A stretch of DNA of 64,000 nucleotides from the NCBI GenBank assembly GCA_037176885.1, contig JAWWNJ010000119.1:186001-250000 (forward strand), written 5' to 3'. The notes under the pieces are model-generated. The model made no database searches, was not told where the DNA came from, and saw only the letters and a program-made list of their open reading frames with translations. The position numbers and the translations under genes were made by a program. Below, piece after piece: positions 48,698 through 60,023 of this stretch (its first letter is position 1; each line of letters opens with the position of its first letter). Source of the DNA: Favolaschia claudopus. Lineage: Eukaryota > Basidiomycota > Agaricomycetes > Agaricales > Mycenaceae.

Positions 48698-49591
48698 TCA
48701 CTTCACCTTCAATCCACGCAACGAACGCACAACTTCGTCCATATTTGTGACGTTTCCGCCCCATTCGCCGCTCCAGCCCTGTTCCCTCCTGTACGTCTTG
48801 TTGTGGCTATGGCTTATCGTCCGTGCTCGATTGGGCAACAGGCGATCGTTCCCCCGCGACCTGCGTGTCGTGAGAGCGGGGTGATCTTGGAGGTAGGATT
48901 CGGAATCTGAGTCGGATTCTGTGGAGCTCGACCAGCGGCTCATTGGCTCGATAATATTCGGCATGGGGAGTGTCGAGGGAAACGAGGTTTCCTCGTCTTC
49001 ATCGGCGATCAGTCCTGGCCGTATGTCGAGCACGGCGCCGACGTACTCAGAATCGGGGCCGCCCAGTATGCTCGCGCGCCGTGATGATCGTCGTCGCGCT
49101 GGCGCGGGAAATACGAGTTCTGCTGGTACTGTTTCCCCGAGTGTACGTGAGAGTTTCGCCATTCTGCGACGCCGAGTGAATGCGGGGTTCTCGAGCGCGA
49201 GGCTAGAGGAGGATGCGGAAAGGGGACTGGGAGAAGGCGAAGGCAGCGGGGTCGATGTGGATTTGCGATCTGGGACGGCGAGATATAGCGTGGGACGCAC
49301 GATCTCCGAAGTCGGGAGTTGTGGAGGGGCTGCGTCGGCTGTGGCGGGTCGCTTGCCGAATCGGAGGGAGGCTGTTCGAAGTCGACTGGCGGACGATGTG
49401 GCGCTGTTCACGGACGACGAACGTGAGTGGCCCCGAGAGGAGGATGTGGGTCCAGCTGAAGGCTTTTGAGTCTGAACCAAGAGCGGAGTCTCGCCGAGCA
49501 ACGTCTCAAGCTTTCGGGCTGAGCGCATTAGTCGGCGGCGCTGAGACTCTGGCAGAGTGTGGGTTGTGGGAGACATGATAGCGGTTTCCAT
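48698..49591 (-). CDS. Conserved basidiomycete hypothetical with two RRR-LGE motifs
   Basis: A single exon of 297 residues begins METAIMSPTTHTLPESQRRR at 49591. Two related basic motifs occur: RRRLMRSARKLETLLGETP (about residues 18-36) and RRRRMAKLSRTLGETVPAEL (about 138-157). Between them is a long Ser/Pro-rich, probably disordered stretch; the end has WSGEWGGNVTNMDEVVRSLRG. I recall proteins with this 'RRRMAKL-RTLGE-VP-EL' motif in many basidiomycetes, with no known function. It may be nuclear or cytoskeleton-bound given its basic helices, but that is a guess. Confidence 0.75.
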   Translation of the reverse strand: METAIMSPTTHTLPESQRRRLMRSARKLETLLGETPLLVQTQKPSAGPTSSSRGHSRSSSVNSATSSASRLRTASLRFGKRPATADAAPPQLPTSEIVRPTLYLAVPDRKSTSTPLPSPSPSPLSASSSSLALENPAFTRRRRMAKLSRTLGETVPAELVFPAPARRRSSRRASILGGPDSEYVGAVLDIRPGLIADEDEETSFPSTLPMPNIIEPMSRWSSSTESDSDSESYLQDHPALTTRRSRGNDRLLPNRARTISHSHNKTYRREQGWSGEWGGNVTNMDEVVRSLRGLKVK

Positions 49592-49675
49592 CGACGTGGG
49601 GGAAATTCAAGTTGTGTGTGTGAGACTTCGAGCGAAACAGCGGGCCTTTAAATGCAGGACTGCGCCACAAATGCA

Positions 49676-49963
49676 TTAAGGTCCGGGTAAAAATCCTGGA
49701 TGTTGCTGTCTGTCATCATAGCCTCTCAACATAACGTCCGTTTGCTCCCGCTTCGGCCCAAATGCCGTGCCGAGTTGAATCCGGGCGTGCCGTAGACTGT
49801 TCCAGACGGCATCCAGCGCAGCCTGGACTCGGGGATTTGCGGGAGCGTTGATCGGCCCGATGGGACGGAAATAACCAGGAGACACATCAGCAGTTGGCTT
49901 GAAGTCGTTGACTAGCTTTGACTGTTTAATGGAGACAACCCCATCATCTCTCGCTGTCGACAT
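49676..49963 (-). CDS. Small hypothetical protein
   Basis: A 95-residue frame starts MSTARDDGVVSIKQSKLVND at 49963 and contains PGYFRPIGPINAPANPRVQ and a short helix AALDAVWNSLRHARIQLG. It has a normal ATG and lies directly upstream of the gene at 48698-49591 on the same strand. No family is recognised; it could be a real small gene or an exon of a larger one. Confidence 0.4.
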   Translation of the reverse strand: MSTARDDGVVSIKQSKLVNDFKPTADVSPGYFRPIGPINAPANPRVQAALDAVWNSLRHARIQLGTAFGPKREQTDVMLRGYDDRQQHPGFLPGP

Positions 49964-50520
49964 TCATCCGTTTCAAGTCACTAGCAGTCAACAAGGTCCG
50001 ACACGACAGCCGACTTGCAATGGCAAGTGCTAGTTGAAACATCTAACTTCCGAGAACCGAAAAAAAACCATACAATAAGTACTTGATTGGCAAGGAAGAT
50101 TGAAGAAAGATTTTACCGAGCTCTGAGTTCAGCGGTTAGTTGAGAATGTCGGGTGTTGGATGAACTAACCTAATGAAAGAGAATTGTCTCACGCGCTCTT
50201 CGAGGTATCTCTCGTGTACATCACGGATGTTGCGGCGACGCGGGGAGCTCTCTGGGAAATTTTCTGGTAACGGACTCCGACCTCATTCCGGGACGTACAA
50301 ATTCCCCAGAGATCTTCCAATTGTCGCCGAGATTCCGCTCAGTGGCACTCAACGGTTAATTTCTTACTTACCTCTTACCACGTTGCGAAAGTGTGATCAC
50401 TGGATTAGAAAGGCTCCCTGAAGCAATATAGGTTACACGTTCATCGAAGAATTTATTTGAATATAACCCTAGTTTTCGTCTCCAGGTTGAACATTCACAA
50501 TGCAAGGTAGGTCGACGTAC
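49964..50520. other. Intergenic, no gene seen
   Basis: No supported feature; it grades into the purine-rich block that follows. Confidence 0.4.
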
Positions 50521-53500
50521 TCGTCAGATTTGAAGGAGGTGAGGAGGAGGAGGAGATAGAGATGGTTTTTGGGGTGTGTGCGGGGAACAGCCGTCCTGAC
50601 CAACGGGGCTGGTGGCACGAGACGATATTTCGTCTGCGGGCGCTCCGCGTGGGCTGCAGGCACGGCTGAACCGTACGCAAAGGACACCGAGGGTCGGAAT
50701 GAGACCCCGAGCGACCCAATGGAGCGAAAGCTCTAAGAGTCGAAGACTCGCGCGAGGGCAAGAGACGAACCCGAGGTCCCAACGAGAGCTGAGCGGGCGG
50801 AAAGGAACAATCTGCCAGACATGGGCCAGATGCAGTGATGTGCTGCTAGTGATATGGAGATGATGCTGAAATGAGGATGAAAAGATAAGGTCTTGACAAG
50901 TTCGTGTTAGTGAACCGGAAATATCTGTCTGTACCTTGCGGAGTAAGACCCGTGTTGAGCTAGTTGCGAGGCCTCCGACGTGATCAAGCTTTGACATCTT
51001 GAGGAGATAGCGCTGTGACAAGCTTTGAGCGACGAGGGATGGAGCAATGACGAGTCGTTGATGCTGAAATAAAAATGAACGGAGGAAATCCAAAGATCCC
51101 TATGTAGATGAATAGCGCAGACACCGCAGAGATGTTGAGCATGTTCGATTCGGGCCGACACGAGGATCTGGAGCCCTATGCAGATTTGGAGTCGTAGGAT
51201 CGCCGGATTATGTTGCCAGTTTAAAGGTCGTAGTATCCCGATACAGGGATGAGTCCGAATTCCACGCAGGATCACGGCGCGGAAGAGTTTCGACGGTTGT
51301 TGATTTTGCGAGTATGGTGTGCCGAGAGAGAACGAGTTGTAAGTAGCGGGCCCAGGCACATAAATGCGAAATGAATGTCAAGATTGCGCATGAGAATGTG
51401 GAGCGGTCGAAGTGAAGACTAGGGAAAGCCCAGAGTTCTTGCAAAATGTGATGGCCATGATTGATCAACATGGTTGGCGTATTGACCGCGAGATGTGTTG
51501 CTGCATGATAGTCGGAAAAATGAATCGATGTCGAAGAAATTCGGAAGAATGAAAATGCACGGTGGAAACACCCGCTTGTCCCGAGGGCCGTCAAGTCAGT
51601 AAATCCAGCTTCTCCACCCGGCGGGGTTGGAGAAATGAGTAACGGTACTGAGCGGAGCATCACCTAAGGCGTGTGCACGGATGATATGCGACGAAGCGAC
51701 AATCGAGACGAAGGAGGAAGCTGAGTAGAGAAGTCGAACAAAAATCAAGCTGCAAAGCACATACGTATTGTGTGCGCGAGGAACCGATTGATGAGCGTTG
51801 TTGACAAAGAACGTTCGCTTGTCCCGGCCGTTATAAACTGCGTCAATGAAAAAGGTAGTATGAGATGAGATCGGTGGGTAATGACCAATGTTAATGGGCC
51901 GATAGCTGAATCTGTGAAAGATGAAATGAAGAGAGTGTGATGAGGTCTGCCCTGTCCTCGATGCCACTGTTTGCACCAGGGGTGAGCATGCGGCGATGGA
52001 TAGAGAGGGGCAGGTGCGATAGAAGTGAGTTTGGCTGAGAATTGTAGGAGATTGTGAAGAGAAAAATAAGATGTGATGAGTTCATCTGAAAGGGTCTGAA
52101 CAAAGCAACCCTGACTGCAAAGAAATAGATGAATAAAGGCGGTGGCAATGTGTTGGTTGACCACTTTGGCCAATATGATGAGCAAGTCTCCGGCGTGTAG
52201 CGCAGTAATACCAATGCGCAGCGCCATGCTCGACGGTACCGTACAGTGACCGGGGATAGAAAATAAGTAGTGATGTCAAATGTAATGCCGGCCATCCGCC
52301 TCTGAGAAGTCAAATTGCGTCGTGCGCGACGTGTAGAAGGGCAGCCATATTGACAAGGCAAGTCCTACAGGTCGGAGAGATCATTAAGAGTCATTCTCCG
52401 GCCACAAGAGAAACGGTGGGCGGAACATAAGTCAGAGGAATTAATGCAGTGCGTAGTGAAAAGATGCGAGGAAGGCGGCCGAAGCGCAAGGTTTCGACAG
52501 ACGAATCCCAGACCCGAAGGGGTAGACACTTGCTCGGAATGAATGGGACAATGCTCCGAGTCCGGAATTCTGGTAAGAATTGCCCGAACCAGAATCAAAG
52601 TGAATCTTGACCGTGCTCACCAACACGAGTCGCGCGCGTAAGTGAAAATATAGGAATAAAAGATCGTGTGCAACGATGGTACTGTACCGAGTAACGACTC
52701 GGTGCATGTTGAGCATCTGAAAATCAAATCCGTGGGTTCAAGATGCAACAAGTCATCCACGGCGAATGTGTGCATCGGCGCCAACCCCGAATGTAAATAA
52801 TAAGGAATGAGCGTCGACTGAGGATAAAGAAGAAAGATGGGTCGGCCGTGACCAGCAGCGACAATGAACAGTGAAAATGGGTTGCGGAAGAAGAGATAGA
52901 TAATCAGGTCGCTACCTTAGGTAGGAGAGTGGATGATGGAAATCATAGGACGTGAAAAGACCTTGAAGTGAAGGTGGATGTAGATGCGGGATGAGGTGAG
53001 ATGAGACGAGAAATAACTTAGTCTGTGACGAGTACATATATGGAAAAGGGACTGTGTGATGACGGTCTTATGCTGAAGCTGACGAGGTGAGATGAGCGTT
53101 AGTTGTGACGAGCACGAGATGTTGCGGGATGACGTGGGCGGAGGCGTGTACCGGTCAATAACAGGGATGCGTCAATAGGGCGGGCAACCAGGTGATAGAT
53201 GGAGGCGCGCGTCCGCGATGAAGATGAGTGCGCGTCCGCACGGATGATGATGAGCAGTGCACTATCAGAGACAGGCACACGATGAGGATGAGGGTGCGCG
53301 TCCGCAATGAAGATGAGTGCGCGTCCGCACGGATGATGATGAGCAGTGCTCTGTCGTAGACAGGCACGCGATGAGGATGAGAGGCGCGCGTCCGCGATGA
53401 GGATAAATGCGCGTCCGCATGAATGATAATGAGTAGTGCGCCGTCTGGGACGGGCACGCGATGAGGATGAGAGGCGCGCGTCCGCGATGAGGATGAATGC

Positions 53501-55680
53501 GCGTCCACATGAATGGTGATGAGCAGTCCACTTTCTGAGACAGACGCGCGAGCATGATGTGGATGCACCATCAAAGGCGGTATAGAGGAGGATGGGGAAG
53601 GAGTAATGCGCCGTCGAGGAGGGCTACCAGGAGAAGGTGGATGTATAGATGAAGAGAATTCGAATGAAATGGATAATGTGACAACAGGATCATCGGGAAT
53701 GAATGTCGTGTAATGCGCGCCGTATCGGCCAAATGTTGAGAGAAAGGATAATAAGAAAGATGTGGGATAGAAATAGCGTGAACACGATGCGCGGTGCATC
53801 TCGGCAGGTGTGCGAGATCCCGTGTTAATAGTCAATCATAACAGGAAAGAATGAGAAGGGTAATAAATACGCGAAGATGAACCCTGGGCAACAACCGTAT
53901 GCCGAGTCGCCAATGCAGAATGGATCGAACCACGATGCAGGACAAGAGGAATGCGGAATGCGTAGGATGGAACACCGATTATCCCGACAACCACCTCTGA
54001 AAGACAAACTATGTTCCATCAAGTGTCGAGGACATGAACCCCACGGAACGAGAGGAGTTGGAGAAGGAGAAAAATCTGCATGAACACCAGTGCGGATCGT
54101 TAAACCCATCAACGCGAAGCACCGCGTGCCTCGAGGCTGCAGAACCTCTAATCAAATAAAGTCAGAGCGTGTCTCGGTCAGTCTTGACACCACCCCAGAC
54201 GATTGCCCAGGACAGGACAGGAAGAACAAAGGCAAATAAATTACCCCAGGATGAACCAAGGGTATTAGCCATTTCCCGCAATATCAATGCGGAGTATTCT
54301 GCCCCGAATCACGATATCGAAGACAGATGCGACGAGACTACAATGAGACACGTCGTAGAACTTGACGAGTTCATACGTTAGCGTAGTAGATGCCCATAAT
54401 CAGAATCCCCGAAACGCCGTGTGCGTTGCTTTCGAGAAGTTAAAGAAAGGAAATAGAGCGGATAGCGGTCATTCCTCGAAGCCCAGCTCCAAAGCCTCGC
54501 GGTCCTCGATGTGGCAGAGTATGAGTGAAATAAAAGAAAGTAGAATAAAACGGAACGGTAAGACGCCGTACGTCTTGGGAGTATCATACTAGTATTCCGA
54601 TGTGCGAAATCGAAGTGCATGTGTGCACTGCAATGAAATCAAGCACAGATAAGGCGCATTGAAGTGAAGGGGCAAGACGCCGCTACTAGCATCTCAAAAG
54701 CATCATGCCAGAGATGAGAAAAACCGAAAATCCCATAGACACCGCTTTAACGAAGCCAGGGAACGGTAGGGATGAAGAAAGGGAACCCATTGGAGATAAA
54801 GAAAGAGCCACAACTTCCCGGGAGTGCGGGATAAATGACCGGTTCTTGAATGCCGAGGCAGAGTGTGCCGAGTAGAGAACAGGAGAAGACGAAAGCAATG
54901 AAAGTCAAGCCCAAACACTATGTGTCTGAGCGCATTCCCGGTCATCATGATCGAACTTCGATCTGCAACATCGAGGTCGCTGAAGCACGGCGCGGGGAGG
55001 TAGGGGAATGGAGAAGAGAACATGAGTGATGGATGAGAATTGTATCTCAAGACAATGACACATGGTGTCCTGGTCCAAGATATGGGAGGACACGGAATGA
55101 ATGAGTGAGATTATAAATGAGACGTGGTGCGTCTCGCCGATGTCGCTCCAGGGCTCCGATGTACAACATCGAAGTGCCAGAGATAACGACCACAGAGAGA
55201 ATGGACGGAAAGAAAGTATTAAGCAGGTGTGACACACCGGAATGCAGCAGAGAGGCCATAATGAGGGAATTGTTTCAGTATCGAGGGAAGAGCGAGTGGA
55301 TTCTGTAGCGGGAGCTTGCGGACAGGTTGCCACGGGCAGAAGTGCGAGAGAAACAGAAATTGTTAGCTCGGTATTATGTGGGTAGGAATATTGAATATGA
55401 CCTGGTAGCAGCGTTGGCATGAGGTAAACCAACTGCATTTCTGTGATGCAGCGATTCAAACGAAGGTGTCGTCCACAAAGTCTGGCACAAAACCAAGATG
55501 TCTCCGACACACAGTCAAGAGATGTGGCCCCGACGCAAAGTCAAGAGGTGTGAAAGAGGCGAGTAGTCGGAAGAGACAAGATGAACCAAAAGGGCATGAC
55601 AAAAAAGGAGCTGAGAGTGTGAGGGAGGTCGATGAGCTGGCGACGCAGCAGCGGATGTGAGAGTAGGAGGAAAAGGGAGA
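50521..55680. other. Purine-rich non-coding block, possible decayed retroelement
   Basis: About 5 kb is strongly GA-rich on the plus strand (CT-rich on the minus). The minus strand has overlapping open frames of 120-226 codons in all three frames, which is what pyrimidine richness alone gives. No reverse transcriptase, integrase or other motif is seen. A hairpin, ACTTGACAG...CTGTCAAGT, lies at its right edge (about 55679-55712). A degenerate LTR element is possible. Confidence 0.35.
53204..53560. repeat. Minisatellite, about four copies of a 90 bp unit
   Basis: Units beginning GGCGCGCGTCC or GGTGCGCGTCC start at 53204, 53293, 53383 and 53473. Each contains GTGCGCGTCC or a variant and ends with GCGATGAGGATGA or a variant. 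The period is about 90 bp, a multiple of three, so a minus-strand frame (53835-53155) stays open through it. Confidence 0.75.
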
Positions 55681-55792
55681 CTTGACAGCTGTCAACGGAT
55701 CAACTGTCAAGTCCACTCTTACGTCACTACCTTGCCTCCCACTCAGCCGCACTCGCAAGCTCGTCACGACTGAGCTCGCACTAATCTAATCT

Positions 55793-58700
55793 GAGACCGC
55801 AAAAAGTAACTTGAGGGTGCTTACTTGTACTTTGATGGCCGGTTATTTTGGCTGGGCGTACGTTGCGTTACTTTACTTTACTTTGATGTACTTTTCCCAC
55901 GCTTGGCGAAAGTTACTTCAACTTACTTGTACTTCTAGGCTTATAATATGAAGGCAGAAAAAGACATTATCGGTCACTTATAAGGTATTAGTAGCTCCTA
56001 TTGATGGATATAATGCGTCTTCACGACTTTGTGCTCACTCTGTGAGTCTGTATGACTAATACTACCGCATTCATCTTCCTGTCCTACACCACCTTGGCGG
56101 TAAGTATTTGAATCAATGTGGGGGATCAGAGCAGAGAATCGTACCCCTGAGAAGTAATTTCACTTAGATTTATCCCGTTTAATCGCTCTTTGTGTCGATC
56201 TGAACTCATACGGGTTCAACCAGTCAATTACCAAATTCGGAAATCTTCAACCTTGGCCCCAAGTACTGTGTTTCAGACACAAGATGTAGGCTAAAGAGGC
56301 AACAAAGCTCTGAGATATTACTCTCAAGTAAATTCTGAGCTTACTGCATCTGCGGTGCGTATGTGTATGGCATTTTGGCACTGACTTCTATCCGAACAGC
56401 GATAAGTATTACTTCACAACCTTTTGAAGTGCTTCCTACAGTTAAATAGTGCTTTGGGGTACTTTGATGCGACGTATCAGCGCAAAGTAGCCTTAACTTG
56501 CCTTACTTTACTTCAGAATACTTGTACTTTACTTTACTTACCCGCCCAAGTACATCAGCGAAAGTTACTTTTGCCATCAGATGGCATCAATTACAGCCAA
56601 GTCCGCAAGTAAACGCAAGTAACTGTAACTTCTCACTTATACTTTACTCTGAGATCATGGGGGGTATACTATATGGTCTCTTATATCATTCTGATAGCTT
56701 CCGTGACTGTTACTGGCAGCAGCAAAGCATGTCAAGTGATCCTCAAGGCTCATGTACTGATGTGCAACCGTTTGAGGCACTGTTTGGAGTCAAGAAGTAG
56801 CTGGGGGCGCTAAAGGTGAAGGTAGAGACAGTATACTTGCCTTACCTTGCTCTAATTTACTTGTACTTTGCTTTACTTGCCGCCCAAGTACCCGGGCAAA
56901 AAGTTACTTTTGCCATCAGATGGCATCAATTGCGGCCAAGTAAGCAAATAAACACGCCATTTGAGCAAGTAACAGTGATTAATGACCTGTAATTAGTGCG
57001 CATACATTGCTGAGCCTAATATATCGCATATTAGCTCACTTTCAGCGTTTCCCTGACCCACTTGGCAAAAGTATCCGTATTTTGAATTGATTTTGCAGTC
57101 TCAAGGTTCAATTCGGTCATGTTTGACTCCCCGTATTCAAGAATTGGAACTATAGTGCTTGAATGGAGAGAAAATAAACTATATTGTAGAGACTGAGTAG
57201 TCTAGGGTGATTCTTGAATGAATATATCCACTTCTTTGGTCAGTAAATGAATGTATAGCAACAGTACCTCCAGCCCCTTGGCTACCCCCGGGACTGTGTT
57301 GCTTTACGCTTGGTTGTACCTGTAGTACCTTGAGCTCGGGTACTCCGTCTTGTAACTACCACTTGCCAAGTAGAAAGTAGAGGGAATACGAACCTCAGCA
57401 GTGCGTATATGCGTAGCTTCATCTTTGTAAAATTGTAGGAAATACTCTTGTTGGGGTGCTTGTGTTCCGATGTGTTCTGAGGGACTATCAATATCAGGAG
57501 TGGTAATATTTCGAATAATCCACAAAGGGTCTTGGAGGGGCAGGACGCGGCGCGTAACTCTGCGGAGGTAAAGAAGCGAGATAGAAAGTATATGTGGGTG
57601 TGGTGGTTTGGTTGCCGACGCAAATAAATGCGCAAGATGACAAGTTGAAAAAGTATTGGGGCCACAGTTTGTACCCAGCGACGGGATTTCACTGTATGGG
57701 TGGTTTTCGAGTGTGGATCGAATGTGAATAGAGTCAAGGTAAGCTTTTGAACGTGCAGTTCAATCAGCGACACATCTCCTGGAAGAAGGCATATATTAAA
57801 TTGGCCCGCAAAGCCATTAGCACGTTTCTCCTCATTGATTGGAGCACCTACCTGCACCCAAGTTACGGAGGCTTGAGATTATGCGCCAAATTACTTGCCT
57901 TTGTATACCTCAAATCTACGTTTGCGCCGGCAGCCTTGGCGCACTGGTCTTTGGTGAGAACAAACTCACTCTCCAAAGGTCGATCAACGCTCGGGCAAAC
58001 ATTATCTTTATACTACTCGACGCGAACAAGACAAGTACTGGTCACGGAAGCGATACGAGCGTGAGAAAAAGTCTTGCCCGACATGCCCGGAAACATGGCA
58101 TAAGTATGTATCGATGCTAAAGGTATTTAAGTAAGTATATACTTCAGAGAATTCACTTACAGCTCGTCCGTCCAGAAAGGTTTTGGCTCCAGAATCCACC
58201 GGTCCAGGCGGTTTCACAGGGAAGACGGGGCTGTAGACTGACTCAGCCAACTCGGACATCACAACATCCTTGCCATTCTCAGCCGTCTTGAAATCAGCAA
58301 CGGAATTATCAGGGGAAGGAGTGTCCTCAATTTCGATTGGGGGTGTTCTAGGACGCCAATTTCCGCGATCAAGAGCTTCCACATAGCTAGAGACAACGTC
58401 TTGGTACGATCTCATGGTCTAGCATGATTAAATAATTGTGTTCAACTCAGTCCACAGATAAGCATACCTTCGCACTGACCTACAGATAATGGAAAACCCA
58501 CAGTAGCTCGGTGCTGTCCGGTATAGTGATCAGATCACCTTGTATGCGTGAACGAAGAGATCCTCCGTTCTATGTATCATCGTAGGAGAATGTGATATCG
58601 TTAATCAAGAATTTGGATGTCCAGTGTTTCCGTCCCGCGTCAAAGAATATGGTACTCATTAATTAATATTGAACGAGATTGCCGGCTCCGTCACTAATTT

Positions 58701-59924
58701 CGAATGCCTTAGCCAGAGGCAATCTCGCGAGTGTTGAGGTTTCTGGTCAGAGATGCAAGATCTTTGGCCAATAAAGCTTCCAACGATTGAAATAAATTGT
58801 CTTGCCTTTGCTTGACCGAGCCCAAGTTTCTGGTCAAGGTGACGCTCGCGTTCTGCTTCTGTCAATTTTCGGCTCCCTATGTATTTGATACGGTGGATAG
58901 AATGATAGAAGAAGCACGAAAGTGCGGAGGCGCTTGGAGGTTGCAAAAGAAATTCTTCGCGCTCGGGACTTCGGCATCGCAAAAATGCTTGGTACCACAT
59001 TTTCGTGCGTTTTTTGAATCAGGTGCATCCCCAGGGTATGACTTGAGACAGATGAGCGGGAAGTCAATGGGTTTGATAAGATGATTTCCTCGACAACTTG
59101 CTGATTAGCAGCAGCAGCGACGGCTTTAATGGTGTCTGAAGTGCGTCTATCATTGAATTGGTGGACGAGGATTCCTTGGATCACTCGCGTTAAAGTGCCC
59201 GTCTATTTAACCTCATAAGACTTTGGAATCAGCTAATAATTTGTTGAACACTGGCTAAGCAGTTGCCCGATTCTTTATTTACATCTCGCGAACATCATGC
59301 AAGTATAATATCTTGATCCCTGGAATAAGTTCTCGATCTTTTCATACTCCGCGATGCAAGAGGGAATGTTAATGCTCAATAGGGTTCGTCGTAGAGGGAA
59401 TTTTTGCCGCAAGCTCCGAAAAAAACATCGCAGCAATAGGGCGGCGCTCTCACCATGAAAATCAGCTTTTAGTCTGCGGATACGTCCATTTAAGGTGTCG
59501 CATAACTTGATGGAATCGTTCTGATGTCACAAGTTTATGTTTCACGTGACCGCGGGGCGGCGGCGAGGCGAGTTTTCAAGCTAGTTTGCTCATTGCACTT
59601 CCTGGGTAAAGAAAAAGAATTGTTAGCTTGAATTGAGGACAAACTACAGCTCTCTCTCCGCGTGACAGCCGTCCTTTACAGCAGAATACACCTATTTCTT
59701 GCCTATTTCATAGCCATTTCCGCCGCACGACCCGCAAATCCGACTAGATACGAAGCTACTTGGTGTTGCTTCAAGTAACTTTATGTAACTTGAAGTTGCT
59801 TAACGCTGCTTAAATTTACTTTACTTGTACTTTTACTTTCAAAGTTTACTTCCCCAGCCAAAAGTAACGTAACGTACATTTTGGCAGGACAAGTAAATTT
59901 AGCCAAGTTACTTTAGTAACCGTC
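55793..59924. mobile_element. hAT-like element, 4.1 kb, with subterminal AAGTAACTT arrays
   Basis: ATCTAATCT flanks both ends (55784-55792 and 59925-59933), an 8-9 bp duplication. Both ends read inward as AAAGTAACTTG followed by TTACTTGT, TTTTGGCTGGG and GTACGTT(A/G)CGTTACTTT. Dense ACTTTACTT/AAGTAAC words occur near both ends and also at 56490-56650 and 56820-56980, where the phrase GTTACTTTTGCCATCAGATG is directly repeated, suggesting nested related elements. No transposase frame was found. Confidence 0.6.
58170..58415 (-). CDS. Hypothetical fragment inside the 4.1 kb element
   Basis: A frame starting MRSYQDVVSSYVEALDRGNW at 58415 continues through TPPIEIEDTPSPDNS and VFPVKPPGPVDSGAKTFLDG to a GTAAGT donor. 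The sequence looks coding (proline-rich, acidic). Downstream exons are unclear. No family is recognised; it may be a captured gene piece. Confidence 0.35.
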
Positions 59925-60023
59925 ATCTAATCTCTGCCCTGGTTCTTCCATCACTGATTGCAACATATGGTAACGTAACTCTCCCATTTTCTTCTTTCAC
60001 GACGACCTGAGTCGACCTCGACG

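Noticed and set aside
53155..53835. Minus-strand frame of 226 codons
   Set aside because: Openness is explained by pyrimidine richness and a 90 bp repeat; no domain or splice support.
50521..55680. Intact LTR retrotransposon
   Set aside because: No reverse transcriptase, integrase or protease motif and no clear pair of long direct repeats were found.
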